Shown here: piece by piece, positions 8,164 through 16,205 of the stretch
Position numbering within the stretch: the stretch's first letter is position 1
Layout: each line of letters opens with the position of its first letter
Source: a virus
IMG/VR virus record: IMGVR_UViG_3300047472_000435
Span: 1 to 39,989 of that record
Strand: one strand, 5' to 3'
Length of the DNA stretch: 39,989 nt
Position numbers and translations under genes: made by a program
The notes under the pieces: generated by a model
Seen by the model: only the letters and a program-made list of their open reading frames with translations
The model's database searches: none
Told to the model about the DNA's origin: nothing

Positions 8164-8375
8164 TGGCCGTCAGCATCCGCGCCCAGCAGAACGACACCGT
8201 CGATGCCCTGTGCTGGCGTCACTACGGCCGCACCGCCGGTGTCACCGAAGCTGTTCTCGAAGCCAACCCCGGCCTTGCCGACCACGGCCCGACCTTGCCG
8301 CAAGGCCTCCTGGTGCAAATGCCAGAAGCCCAAGCCGCCGCCCCGCAACGGCAGATGGTGAACCTATGGGACTGA
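8163..8375 (+). CDS. X: Tail protein X (P2 gpX-like)
   Basis: A 70-aa LysM-like small tail protein. It shows the gpX pattern DTVDALCWRHYGRT (about 11-24), VLEANPGLADHGP and LPQGLLVQMPE. In P2, gpX is needed for tail completion and is thought to bind near the tail end or peptidoglycan. The start codon overlaps the gpL stop (TGATG), as in other P2-like phages, and length matches P2 gpX (67 aa). Confidence 0.93.
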   Translation: MAVSIRAQQNDTVDALCWRHYGRTAGVTEAVLEANPGLADHGPTLPQGLLVQMPEAQAAAPQRQMVNLWD

Positions 8376-8420
8376 ACCGCCCGCACCGCGCCCTTGAACC
8401 CAACCACTCTGGATCATGGA

Positions 8421-8744
8421 ATGAAACGCATGCCTGACCGTCCCGACACCTGGGCCTGGCTCGCCGCCTGGCTCGAGCAGAACTGGCCCGCCATCTACTC
8501 CGGCCTGCTGGCCGTTGTCATTGCGAGCCTTCGAGTGATCTACGGCGGCGGCACCGTGCGCCGCATGGTGATCGAGGCTCCCCTTTGCGGCGCACTCGCT
8601 TTGTCCGCCAGTCACGGGCTGTCACTGCTAGGGATTCCAGCCTCGACTGCGCCATTCTTCGGAGGCGTCATTGGGCTGCTCGGCGTTGAGAGCACTCGCG
8701 CGGCCGCCAAGAGGATTTTCAACCGCAAGGTAGAGCAACTATGA
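8421..8744 (+). CDS. Holin
   Basis: A 107-aa inner-membrane protein with about three hydrophobic segments: around IYSGLLAVVIASLRVIYG (25-42), LCGALALSASHGLSLLG (54-70) and FFGGVIGLLGVES (77-89), then a basic tail AAAKRIFNRK. Size, topology and position just before the endolysin fit a phage holin of the lambda-S-like superfamily that opens the membrane at lysis time. ATG 8421 (MKRMPD) is chosen, with ATG 8430 nine nt after GGA as an alternative; two candidate starts recall dual-start holins. It overlaps the endolysin start by ATGA. Confidence 0.85.
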   Translation: MKRMPDRPDTWAWLAAWLEQNWPAIYSGLLAVVIASLRVIYGGGTVRRMVIEAPLCGALALSASHGLSLLGIPASTAPFFGGVIGLLGVESTRAAAKRIFNRKVEQL

Positions 8745-9583
8745 CCACTCTTCGCCACGGTGACCGCTCGCAAGCGGTTCGCAATCTGCAAAAGAGCCTC
8801 AACCAACACGGCGCAAAACTGGACGTCGATGGCGATTATGGCAATGCCACGGAGAACGCCGTGCGCGCCTATCAACTCAAGGTTGGTTTGGTAGCCGATG
8901 GCGTCGCCGGCAACAAGACACTTGGCGCGCTCGCTGGCACCGACTGCCAGCAGTTGCTGAAGAACACCGACCTGGTCAACGCTGCCGAACGCCTCGGCGT
9001 GCCGCTGGCCAGCGTCTACGCGGTCAATGAAGTCGAGTCAAAAGGCGCCGGCTTCCTCGACAACGGCAAACCGGTGATCCTGTTCGAACGGCACATCATG
9101 TATCGCCAACTGGCGAAGGTTCGCCACGAAGGCGACGACCCCGCCGCGCTAAAACGCCACGCTGATCAGCTGGCTGCCACCAACCCAGCCATCGTCAATC
9201 CGAAATCCGGTGGCTACGCCGGCGGCAGCGCCGAACACCAGCGCCTGGCGACCGCTCGCTTGATCGACGACACCGCCGCATTGGAATCCGCGTCGTGGGG
9301 CGCGTTCCAGATCATGGGCTTTCACTGGCAGCGATTGGGCTACAGCAGCGTGCAGGACTTCGTCACCGCCATGAGCGCAGGGGAGTCGCAGCAGTTCGAC
9401 GCGTTCGTCCGTTTCATCGAAACCGACCCGGTGCTGCACAAGGCGTTGAAGGGCCGTAAATGGGCCGAGTTCGCCAAGCTCTACAACGGACCGGACTACC
9501 AGCGAAACCTGTACGACATCAAACTTCAGCGCGCCTACGAACGGCACGACGACTGCGGTTGCGGGCAGGCGGTGGCGGCATGA
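8741..9583 (+). CDS. Endolysin: peptidoglycan-binding domain plus N-acetylmuramidase
   Basis: A 280-aa lysis enzyme. Residues 5-65 form a PG_binding_1 domain (GDRSQAVRNLQKSLN, DVDGDYGNATENAVRAYQ, GLVADGVAGNKTL). Residues about 85-265 form an N-acetylmuramidase domain of the DUF3380 type, with NEVESKGAGFLDNGKPVILFERH carrying the likely catalytic Glu, then ASWGAFQIMGFHW and AKLYNGPDYQRNLYD. It lacks a signal peptide, so it needs the holin. It ends with a Cys pair (DDCGCGQ). Starts inside the holin stop and overlaps the next small gene by ATGA. Modular bulky enzymes like this are common in Pseudomonas prophages. Confidence 0.94.
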   Translation: MTTLRHGDRSQAVRNLQKSLNQHGAKLDVDGDYGNATENAVRAYQLKVGLVADGVAGNKTLGALAGTDCQQLLKNTDLVNAAERLGVPLASVYAVNEVESKGAGFLDNGKPVILFERHIMYRQLAKVRHEGDDPAALKRHADQLAATNPAIVNPKSGGYAGGSAEHQRLATARLIDDTAALESASWGAFQIMGFHWQRLGYSSVQDFVTAMSAGESQQFDAFVRFIETDPVLHKALKGRKWAEFAKLYNGPDYQRNLYDIKLQRAYERHDDCGCGQAVAA

Positions 9584-9786
9584 TCGACTTCGACGCGGTG
9601 CAGCGACTGAATGTCCAAGACGGCGATCTGCTGGTAGTGCCAGAGAACAGCGATCAGCAGGACATGGTGCAGTTGCGCGACGCGCTCCGCATCCAGAACC
9701 CTCAGCGCAAAGTCATCATCATTCGCGGCCCGATCCAGCACATGGAAATTGGCGACATGAATCAGCTCGGCTGGTACCGGGCGTGA
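9580..9786 (+). CDS. Small conserved-looking lysis-cassette protein, unknown function
   Basis: A 68-aa soluble protein wedged between endolysin and Rz, overlapping both (ATGA and GTGA). Visible features are VQDGDLLVVPENSDQ, QDMVQLRDALRIQNPQRKVIIIRGPIQ and a terminal MNQLGWYRA. The alternation of strands and a helix suggests a compact alpha/beta fold, but there is no motif I recognise. The perfect coupling to its neighbours argues that it is a real gene of the lysis operon. Confidence 0.75.
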   Translation: MIDFDAVQRLNVQDGDLLVVPENSDQQDMVQLRDALRIQNPQRKVIIIRGPIQHMEIGDMNQLGWYRA

Positions 9787-10226
9787 GCATCCTGAGACAG
9801 GCCTTGCTCGGCGTTGCATTACTTGCAGCGCTGGGGCTGCTGACCTGGAACCAGGAGCTGCGCATCAGTAGGGCGAACAAGGACACCCGACTGGCCGAGC
9901 AAGACGCCAGCAACGCCCGAGAACAAGCCGACCGTAACCTCGCCAACGCCAACGTGTTGCGCGACACCCTGCAACAGGAACGCAACGCCCAGACCACCCT
10001 GCGCGCACAACAGGATCAGCTGCGCCAAGGCCTGGCAAAGCGCGAACTCACCATCGAGGCTCTGAAACGTGAAAACGTTGATCTACGCAATTGGGCTGCC
10101 CAGCTTTTGCCTGATGCTGCTCGCCGGCTGCGCGAACGCCCCGCCCTCACCGGCGCCGACGCTTATCGTCAGTGGCTGTCCGGCCGTCGTGCCGTGCACG
10201 CTGCCGGCGACCAACCCGCGCAGTAA
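9783..10226 (+). CDS. Rz-like i-spanin (LysB-like)
   Basis: A 147-aa inner-membrane spanin. One N-terminal anchor (QALLGVALLAALGLLTW, about 6-22) is followed by a long periplasmic coiled coil rich in Gln, Arg, Ala and Leu (about 30-105) and the family-typical end LPDAARRLRERPALTGADAYRQWLSG. With the nested Rz1 lipoprotein it would fuse inner and outer membranes in the last lysis step. GTG 9783 overlaps the preceding stop as GTGA. Confidence 0.88.
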   Translation: MSILRQALLGVALLAALGLLTWNQELRISRANKDTRLAEQDASNAREQADRNLANANVLRDTLQQERNAQTTLRAQQDQLRQGLAKRELTIEALKRENVDLRNWAAQLLPDAARRLRERPALTGADAYRQWLSGRRAVHAAGDQPAQ

Positions 10227-10326
10227 CGGTGATCAGCTCACCGACCAAGATCGCGTTGAGGCTGCGTGGGCAGACTGTGCGAGCCAAGTAGACATGGTTT
10301 ACCAACATCAGCAGGCCCGACCATGA
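10069..10326 (+). CDS. Rz1-like o-spanin lipoprotein (LysC-like), nested in Rz
   Basis: An 85-aa lipoprotein read in another frame within the Rz gene and running beyond it. GTG 10069 lies 9 nt after GAGG. The signal peptide MKTLIYAIGLPSFCLMLLAGC ends in a clear lipobox (LLAG/C at residue 21), followed by a proline-rich stretch (APPSPAP) as usual for Rz1. After acylation it would sit in the outer membrane and pair with Rz. Its stop overlaps the gpR start by ATGA. Such nested genes are easily missed. Confidence 0.88.
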   Translation: MKTLIYAIGLPSFCLMLLAGCANAPPSPAPTLIVSGCPAVVPCTLPATNPRSNGDQLTDQDRVEAAWADCASQVDMVYQHQQARP

Positions 10327-10799
10327 ACAAGCCCGACAGCCTGAAAGCGCACCTGCTCGCCACCGTGGCCGAACTCAAGCACAACCCCGACCGACTGTTG
10401 ATCTTCATCGACAACGGCAAGATCCGCTGCACTGCCGCGCAGACGCTGTCGTTCGAGTACAGCTTCGACCTGCAAGTCATCCTCACCGACTTCGCAGGGC
10501 ACCCCGACAGCGTCATGTTGCCGCTGCTGGGTTGGCTGAGCGTTCACCAGTCCGAGTTGCTGGAGAATTTGAACAGGGCCGCAGATGGCATTAAGTTTGA
10601 GGCTGACATTCTCGACAACAGCAAAGTGGATATGAGCCTGACACTGCCGCTCACCGAGCGTGTTGTGGTGGGCAAGGATGACCAGGGCAACACTACTATT
10701 CGACATCCTGGCGAACCGCAAAGGGCTGCTGACTTTCTTGATCCGAACTGGATACCTGGTGCGCAGGGTACCGGGAGTGAATGGGTGCTGCCGAAATGA
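10323..10799 (+). CDS. R: Tail completion protein (P2 gpR-like)
   Basis: A 158-aa member of the gpR family (P2 gpR is 155 aa). Landmarks: MNKPDSLKAHLLATVAELKHNPDRLLIFIDNGKI at the start, SFEYSFDLQVILTDFAGHPDSVMLPLLGWLSVHQSELL (about 41-80), and LTLPLTERVVV. With gpS it finishes the neck end of the tail. ATG 10323 is chosen because it overlaps the Rz1 stop by ATGA and begins at the conserved N-terminus; it overlaps gpS by ATGA as well. Confidence 0.93.
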   Translation: MNKPDSLKAHLLATVAELKHNPDRLLIFIDNGKIRCTAAQTLSFEYSFDLQVILTDFAGHPDSVMLPLLGWLSVHQSELLENLNRAADGIKFEADILDNSKVDMSLTLPLTERVVVGKDDQGNTTIRHPGEPQRAADFLDPNWIPGAQGTGSEWVLPK

Positions 10800-11254
10800 C
10801 CAACCGACTGGAAGCGCTGGAAGACTGGGCGGCGGGATTGCTCGGGCAGCTTGAACCGGCGTCCCGCAACAAGCTGGCTCGTAGCGTTGGTCATGAATTG
10901 CGACGCAGTCAGCAAAGTCGAATCATTTCGCAGCTGAACCCGGATGGCAGCAAATTCGCGCCGCGTAGACAGCGGGATCTGCGGGGTAAGCAAGGGAGGG
11001 TGAAGCGGACGGTAAAAATGTTTCGAAAGCTGCGTACGACCCGCTATCTGAAAGTGCGATGCTCCGGCACCGTCATCAGCGTGGGCTTCACAGGACGTAT
11101 TGCTCGAATAGCGCGAATCCATCAGTACGGCCTCAAAGACCGGCCAGAACCCGGTGCAGCGGACGTCCAATATCATGAGCGCGGAATACTTGGGTTTACC
11201 GATGCCGACTATGCCTTAATCAGGGATGTTCTATTGAAGAGTTTGACCAATTAA
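10796..11254 (+). CDS. S: Tail completion protein (P2 gpS-like)
   Basis: A 152-aa gpS-family protein (P2 gpS is 150 aa). It begins TNRLEALEDWAAGLL, has the basic ARSVGHELRRSQQSRIISQLNPDGSKFAPRR segment (about 33-63), VGFTGRIARIARIHQYG (about 99-115) and the typical C-terminus ILGFTDADYALIRDVLL. It is needed to join tails to heads. ATG 10796 gives an ATGA overlap with gpR. In P2 the next reading frame is orf30, then gpV; here a large cargo gene occupies that gap. Confidence 0.92.
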   Translation: MTNRLEALEDWAAGLLGQLEPASRNKLARSVGHELRRSQQSRIISQLNPDGSKFAPRRQRDLRGKQGRVKRTVKMFRKLRTTRYLKVRCSGTVISVGFTGRIARIARIHQYGLKDRPEPGAADVQYHERGILGFTDADYALIRDVLLKSLTN

Positions 11255-11370
11255 CTCACTCGTTTGACGGCGTCGCCCCACAAATGGCAATGTGTTCAGC
11301 AGTGGTTCCCAAAAGCATCATGCAGGTCAGAAAAAATAAAATTTAACTGGCCGAAACAAGGAGGCGGAGT

Positions 11371-13659
11371 ATGGCAAATACGATGCGAGTTGATGTTTTT
11401 TACAGACCATTACGTATAGGGTGGGCAGTTCGCGCAGGAGACATCGACTCAATACGCTTAGCGATGAAATACTCACATGCTCTGTGGGGAGGCCGATTCA
11501 ACCCCATCATAATCATTGACAATGAAGATGAAGCGACTCAACTAATAGAAAAATTTCGCGTAGACCTTATTTGGCCGATAGGAGACAGTGAAGAAGTCAA
11601 AGATTTCCCAAAAAAATTTCCACACCTCAAAGTGCCTTTCCATGGGAAATCTATATTTCTAAAAGACGATCAGTTTCAACACCACTACGCTCAAGTTTTA
11701 GATATAGCAAATGCAATGTCACACTGGCACACAACTGCGGAATGGAAACACATAAAAGATCATGGAATACGCAAATATACATGGGCTCCGGACGACCCTC
11801 TTTCTGATATCTTCCTCTGTCATCTCGGAGAGTATCCAACTTCGCAAGAGGTTGGCACTGACTATTTGGAGATGTTTTCACAAACTGCAGAGCCAATAGA
11901 TTACAAGCTTAATCCAGACTCCCCGATACCTTCCGACATCCACCATCACGCAAGCCTTTCGATGTTTGGGCAACTGGGATTCTATCGACATACTTCCAAC
12001 CATATGAGGTGGGATCTACCGGGCTTTTTCGTCGGAAGTACAAGCAACACTTCAGATCTTGTATGTCATTGGAATTTGCGAGCTTGTGACCTTTCGATCT
12101 GGTTCATCGATCCAGAACACATCGACCGATACGAAACACTAGTTCCAGAGCTAATTACCACTTATCGAGAAATGATCGAACACCGCAAATATGACCTTGG
12201 ACGCAGTATAGGAATTTGGTCACGCGACACCACCGCAGCAGCGAAGTTATTCTCAGAAATTGAACTATTCCTATTTGAAGTGTGCGATGAGTTTTGGTCT
12301 AGAAATTTAATTTCAACTCCAACGATGCATTTAGGGCAATTTTCGACTCTTGGCGTGATGGACGACACGACTGACACACCGCATGTTAATTTCGGACTGA
12401 CCAACAAGCCCTTTGATGCCACGTTCTACCAACAACACCTCGTCGCCTCCACCTCATTTTTTGGACTCTACGGAGAAGAACATTATACATTTCACACCCC
12501 ATACATTCCGGAACTCAACGAGTTCTATTCTAGAGCAATGCATTATTCGCCCGACAGGCTGAGAGTCGAGCCAGAGAGGATCGGAGTAATAATTCACACG
12601 ACTGAAAATGATAGCTCGTTAAGATCTGTAACAGTCAGCGAGCTACTAATAAAAATATTTTCAATGGCAGGTTTTCATAGCCAATTGAGCAATAGTGGTC
12701 GCATTGTGCGACAACTCATGACGCAACTTGGGGGTCTTCAGGGAGGTCGTATTTTTAAAATTCCAGGTGTCAGAGAGTTAATTAAAAAATTTGGCCCCCG
12801 CACTTCTTTCTCCAAACGAACAGCCTACACTACAATCGCGGACAAAAAGCAAGGAAGCCCAGCTACTTTCCCCTCCCACGAACATCTTTATTTATCGCCA
12901 CGCGCGATAGGCACACTACTTACGCCCGCCGATGTATTCAGCCACATGGTGGATAAAGGGTTATTTCGAATTGGAATCGATGTAAACTGCGAAAAATGTG
13001 GCATGGAGAGCTGGGTGACACTCGATGTACTAAAAGAGCAAATAACATGTGAACTATGCGGACACCACTATAACGCCACAAAACAAATTTTAAACAATGA
13101 ATGGGCATTTCGACGATCAGGGATACTAGGCGCAGAAAAAAACATCCAAGGGGCAATACCAGTTTCGTTGACACTTCAACAACTCGGCACTACCTTTGAC
13201 CATGTTTTATCCCACAACATGTACTCTCCATCCATGGACCTAAGCCCCATTAATGACGACAACCTACCTAGGTGCGAGGTCGATTTTATCTGGCTAATAA
13301 ATGGTCAAGATATTGGCCCTTCAGACCTGATCATTGCCGAATGCAAAGACAAAGGACCTATAAACCCCGAGGATTTTTCACGCGACGTGGAAAACATGAG
13401 ACGGGTAGCAGACTCTTTTCCACAACGCCGTTTCAATACCTACATTTTATTCGTAAAACTTGCACCTTTCACTAACGAAGAAATCAATATGGCACGCACA
13501 CTAAACGGGAAATATCAAAATCGCGTGATTCTCTTAACAGCTCGGGAGCTAGAGCCTTATCACATATACGAGAGACTTAAAGACGAGCACGAAATAAAAA
13601 GCTATGCGGCTTGGCCAAAGAACTTGGCCGATATCACACAAGAAATATACTTTGCTTGA
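11371..13659 (+). CDS. Large cargo protein: zinc ribbon plus PD-(D/E)XK-like nuclease motif
   Basis: A 762-aa protein of no family I can name. The N-terminal 150 residues look like an alpha/beta domain (YRPLRIGWAVRAGDID, NPIIIIDN, VDLIWPIGDS). The middle part is long and uncharacterised. C540-x2-C543 and C560-x2-C563 form a zinc ribbon. The C-terminus has a restriction-nuclease-like core: D638 in CEVDFIWL, then E657-x-K659 in IIAECKDK, followed by an amphipathic helix (DFSRDVENMRRVADSF). A strong SD (AAGGAGG) lies 6 nt before ATG. The gene is far AT-richer than its flanks and sits between gpS and the gpV late-promoter site, the P2 orf30 position. A single-gene defence nuclease is my inference; no partner gene is visible. 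Confidence 0.8.
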   Translation: MANTMRVDVFYRPLRIGWAVRAGDIDSIRLAMKYSHALWGGRFNPIIIIDNEDEATQLIEKFRVDLIWPIGDSEEVKDFPKKFPHLKVPFHGKSIFLKDDQFQHHYAQVLDIANAMSHWHTTAEWKHIKDHGIRKYTWAPDDPLSDIFLCHLGEYPTSQEVGTDYLEMFSQTAEPIDYKLNPDSPIPSDIHHHASLSMFGQLGFYRHTSNHMRWDLPGFFVGSTSNTSDLVCHWNLRACDLSIWFIDPEHIDRYETLVPELITTYREMIEHRKYDLGRSIGIWSRDTTAAAKLFSEIELFLFEVCDEFWSRNLISTPTMHLGQFSTLGVMDDTTDTPHVNFGLTNKPFDATFYQQHLVASTSFFGLYGEEHYTFHTPYIPELNEFYSRAMHYSPDRLRVEPERIGVIIHTTENDSSLRSVTVSELLIKIFSMAGFHSQLSNSGRIVRQLMTQLGGLQGGRIFKIPGVRELIKKFGPRTSFSKRTAYTTIADKKQGSPATFPSHEHLYLSPRAIGTLLTPADVFSHMVDKGLFRIGIDVNCEKCGMESWVTLDVLKEQITCELCGHHYNATKQILNNEWAFRRSGILGAEKNIQGAIPVSLTLQQLGTTFDHVLSHNMYSPSMDLSPINDDNLPRCEVDFIWLINGQDIGPSDLIIAECKDKGPINPEDFSRDVENMRRVADSFPQRRFNTYILFVKLAPFTNEEINMARTLNGKYQNRVILLTARELEPYHIYERLKDEHEIKSYAAWPKNLADITQEIYFA

Positions 13660-13694
13660 TCACACTCCATGGATGGGCTGATTGAGAATGAATT

Positions 13695-13713
13695 TGTACA
13701 TTGGCGCCGTACA
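13695..13713. promoter_or_regulatory. Candidate Ogr-binding site before gpV
   Basis: The sequence tgtacattggcgccgtaca is a TGTA-N11-TACA dyad with the same 19-bp geometry as those before gpO and gpFI. It lies between the cargo gene and gpV, so the baseplate operon keeps its own late promoter despite the insertion. The centre is only 57 bp from the gpV start, closer than in the other two cases. Confidence 0.6.
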
Positions 13714-13760
13714 GATCAAAAGACATGCAGTGTTTGAATTAAGAAATCACCATCGGTGGT

Positions 13761-14333
13761 ATGAACGACTTAGCCACCCTCGCCCGCCTGATCGAAAACC
13801 TCATCCGCCTCGGCACCATCGCTGCCGTGCAGATGAAGCCGCCGCGCGTGCAGGTCAAAACCGGAACGCTCACCACCGGCTGGCTCCCATGGATCGCCAC
13901 CCGGGCCGGTGCCGAACGCGAGTGGAATCCTCCCACTATCGACGAGCAAGTCATCCTGTTCAGCCCCTCCGGCCAGCTCGGCAATGGCATCGTTCTAACT
14001 GGCCTGTTTAGCGACAATATCCCGGCCAACGGCGACCGCGAAGGCCTGCACCGCTGCACATACCGCGACGGCACCGTCATCGAGTACGACAGCGTCGCGC
14101 ACCACCTAAACGCTACGCTGGCAGAAGGCAGCACCACCAACCTGATCAGCACGGGCGGCATCCACATCGTTGGCCCGATCACCCATGAGGGCGACTACAC
14201 CCAGACCGGTAACCAGAACATCACTGGTCTGGTCACCGTGTCTGAAGATGTCATCGCGGCCGGCATAAGTCTGGTGAAGCACATGCACGGCGGTGTCATG
14301 CCTGGCGGCGCAAAAACAGGCAAACCGGAATGA
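13761..14333 (+). CDS. V: Baseplate spike protein (P2 gpV-like)
   Basis: A 190-aa trimeric membrane-piercing spike (P2 gpV is 211 aa). The N-terminal helix NDLATLARLIENLIRLG leads to an OB-fold (RVQVKTGTLTTGWLPWI, IDEQVILFSPSGQLGNGIVLTGLFSDN). A beta-helix region follows and ends in VKHMHGG, whose HxH pair matches the iron-binding apex motif of P2-type spikes. It is the first gene of the baseplate operon and overlaps gpW by ATGA. Confidence 0.94.
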   Translation: MNDLATLARLIENLIRLGTIAAVQMKPPRVQVKTGTLTTGWLPWIATRAGAEREWNPPTIDEQVILFSPSGQLGNGIVLTGLFSDNIPANGDREGLHRCTYRDGTVIEYDSVAHHLNATLAEGSTTNLISTGGIHIVGPITHEGDYTQTGNQNITGLVTVSEDVIAAGISLVKHMHGGVMPGGAKTGKPE

Positions 14334-14674
14334 ACCGAGAAACCGGCGCAGCCCTCAGCCTGGTCGAACACATCGCCCAGTCGATCACCGACATCCTGAC
14401 CACTCGTATCGGCACCCGAGTCATGCGCCGCGAATACGGCAGCCTGCTTCCCGAGCTGGTGGATCAGCCGTTTAACGACTTCACCCGATTGCAGGTCTAC
14501 GCCGCCACCGTCATGGCCCTGATGCGCTGGGAAACCCGCATCAGCCTCAGCCGTATCCAGTTCATCGGCGCGAATCTACAAGGCCTAGCGTCGCTGGAGT
14601 TCGAAGGCACGATCGTCGATAACAATCAGCCGCTGAGCCTGAGCGTGCCTCTGCAACTGGGGGGCAGCGTATGA
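14330..14674 (+). CDS. W: Baseplate wedge protein (P2 gpW-like)
   Basis: A 114-aa gpW/gp25-like wedge protein, near P2 gpW (115 aa). The signature is the T4 gp25 family pattern: SLVEHIAQSITDILTTRIGTRVMRREYGSLLPELVDQP (about 11-48) with the conserved R-x-x-x-x-G-S. A ALMRWETRIS motif (about 64-73) follows. It assembles with gpJ and gpI into baseplate wedges around the spike. It overlaps gpV and gpJ by ATGA. Confidence 0.94.
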   Translation: MNRETGAALSLVEHIAQSITDILTTRIGTRVMRREYGSLLPELVDQPFNDFTRLQVYAATVMALMRWETRISLSRIQFIGANLQGLASLEFEGTIVDNNQPLSLSVPLQLGGSV

Positions 14675-15582
14675 ATACTTTTGTCGCCATCGACCTTGGC
14701 CAACTGCCGGCGCCGCAAATCGTCGAACAGATCGATTACGAACAGATCCTCGCCGAGCGCAAGGCCTACGCCGTCAGCCTTTGGCCTGTGGAAGACCAAG
14801 CCGAGATCGCAGCACGCCTCAACATGGAGTCGGAGCCACTGACTAAACTGCTCGAGGAAAACGCCTACCGCGAAACCATCTGGCGTCAGCGAGTCAATGA
14901 AGCATCTGTTGCCAATATGCTCGCCTTGGCCAAGGGCACGGACCTCGAACAGCTTGCCGCCAACTTCAACGTGAAGCGGCTGGTCATTCAAGCGGCAAAC
15001 CCGACAGCCGTGCCGCCCCTACCCAAGCGGATGGAAAGCGACGACAGCCTGCGCGAACGTGCGCAAATGGCATGGGAAGGCCTCAGCACCGCCGGCCCGC
15101 GCAACAGCTATATCTTTCACGCCCGGTCCGCTGACGGACAGGTCGCCGACGCTACAGCCGAAAGCCCGGCGCCGGCCGAAGCCGTGGTCACCGTGCAGTC
15201 GGTGTTGGGCGATGGCACTGCATCGCCGGCACTGCTCGACAAGGTCAGAACGTACCTCAGCGATGACGACCGCCGCCCAGTCGCCGATCGGTTAACCGTC
15301 CAGGGCGCGGAGATCATCGACTATCAGATCAAGGCCAAGATCTACCCGCTCACAAACGGACCGGAAACCGAACTTGTTCTCGCCGCTGCCGAAGCCCAAT
15401 TGCTCAAGTTCGTACACCAACGCCGACGACTGGAGCTGGAGGTTTCAGAGTCCATCGTGCATGCGGCGCTGCACGTCGAGGGTGTGCGCAAAGTAGTGCT
15501 GGAAGACTGGGAAGACATCGTCGCCACCAAGTACCAAGCGCCGTATTGCACAAGCGTGGAACTGACATTGGGGGTTGAGTGA
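14671..15582 (+). CDS. J: Baseplate assembly protein (P2 gpJ-like)
   Basis: A 303-aa gpJ family wedge protein (P2 gpJ is 302 aa). Recognisable stretches are VAIDLGQLPAPQIVEQIDYEQILAER at the start, LLEENAYRETIWRQRVNEASVANMLALA (about 53-80), RERAQMAWEGLSTAGPRNSYIFHARSAD and the VQSVLGDGTA/RPVADRLTVQGAEIIDY segments of the baseplate J domain. It carries the wedge interface with the spike hub and gpI. Starts in the gpW stop (ATGA) and ends within the gpI start (TGATG). Confidence 0.95.
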   Translation: MNTFVAIDLGQLPAPQIVEQIDYEQILAERKAYAVSLWPVEDQAEIAARLNMESEPLTKLLEENAYRETIWRQRVNEASVANMLALAKGTDLEQLAANFNVKRLVIQAANPTAVPPLPKRMESDDSLRERAQMAWEGLSTAGPRNSYIFHARSADGQVADATAESPAPAEAVVTVQSVLGDGTASPALLDKVRTYLSDDDRRPVADRLTVQGAEIIDYQIKAKIYPLTNGPETELVLAAAEAQLLKFVHQRRRLELEVSESIVHAALHVEGVRKVVLEDWEDIVATKYQAPYCTSVELTLGVE

Positions 15583-16205
15583 TGACCTACCAGCCACTTC
15601 TACCTAGCAACTCGACACCACTGGAACGCCAAGCCGCGCAGGCCTTGGCGGAAATCCAGCGCGTGCCGATTCCATTGCGCACGCTCTATAACCCTGACCT
15701 GTGCCCCCTGCCCTTACTGCCGTACCTGGCCTGGGCGTTTTCGGTGGATCGCTGGGACAGCAAATGGTCAGAAGCCGCCAAGCGCGCCGCGTGCAGAGCC
15801 GCATATTACGTGCACTCGCACAAGGGAACCATCGGCGCTTTGCGGCGGGTAGTGGAACCGCTCGGCTACCTGATCGAAGTCGCCGAGTGGTGGCAGACCG
15901 TTCCACCCGGTACACCAGGTACGTTCGCCTTGCGCATCGGCGTCCTCGATTCCGGCATCACCGAATCGATGTACCAGGAACTGGTCTGGCTGATCGACGA
16001 CGCCAAGCCTCTCACGCGCCACCTCACCGGCCTCGACATCATTCTTGAAACCCGGCTCGACGCCTTCGTTGGTTTCGCCGTTTACGACGGCGATGAAATC
16101 GACGTATATCCCTGGAACAACCCGGACATCGAGGTCGATATCCGTGGTTACAGCGGCGTGAGTCTCTACACCCTCGACGAACTGGACGTGTATCCCCATG
16201 GTTGA
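15582..16205 (+). CDS. I: Baseplate/tail protein I (P2 gpI-like)
   Basis: A 207-aa gpI family protein (P2 gpI is 176 aa). Typical motifs are LLPSNSTPLERQAAQAL, IRTLYNPDLCP-like RTLYNPDLCPLPLLPYLAWAFSVDRWDSKW (about 35-64) and AAYYVHSHKGTIGALRRVVEPLGY. The last 35 residues form a repetitive acidic tail with DEIDVYPWN and DELDVYPHG, which may be the attachment part for the fibre. It overlaps gpJ (TGATG) and gpH by 8 bp. Confidence 0.93.
   Translation: MTYQPLLPSNSTPLERQAAQALAEIQRVPIPLRTLYNPDLCPLPLLPYLAWAFSVDRWDSKWSEAAKRAACRAAYYVHSHKGTIGALRRVVEPLGYLIEVAEWWQTVPPGTPGTFALRIGVLDSGITESMYQELVWLIDDAKPLTRHLTGLDIILETRLDAFVGFAVYDGDEIDVYPWNNPDIEVDIRGYSGVSLYTLDELDVYPHG

Noticed and set aside
8394-8420. Upstream TTG start of the holin at 8394
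   Set aside because: No SD; the ATG at 8421 or 8430 gives a normal holin N-terminus.
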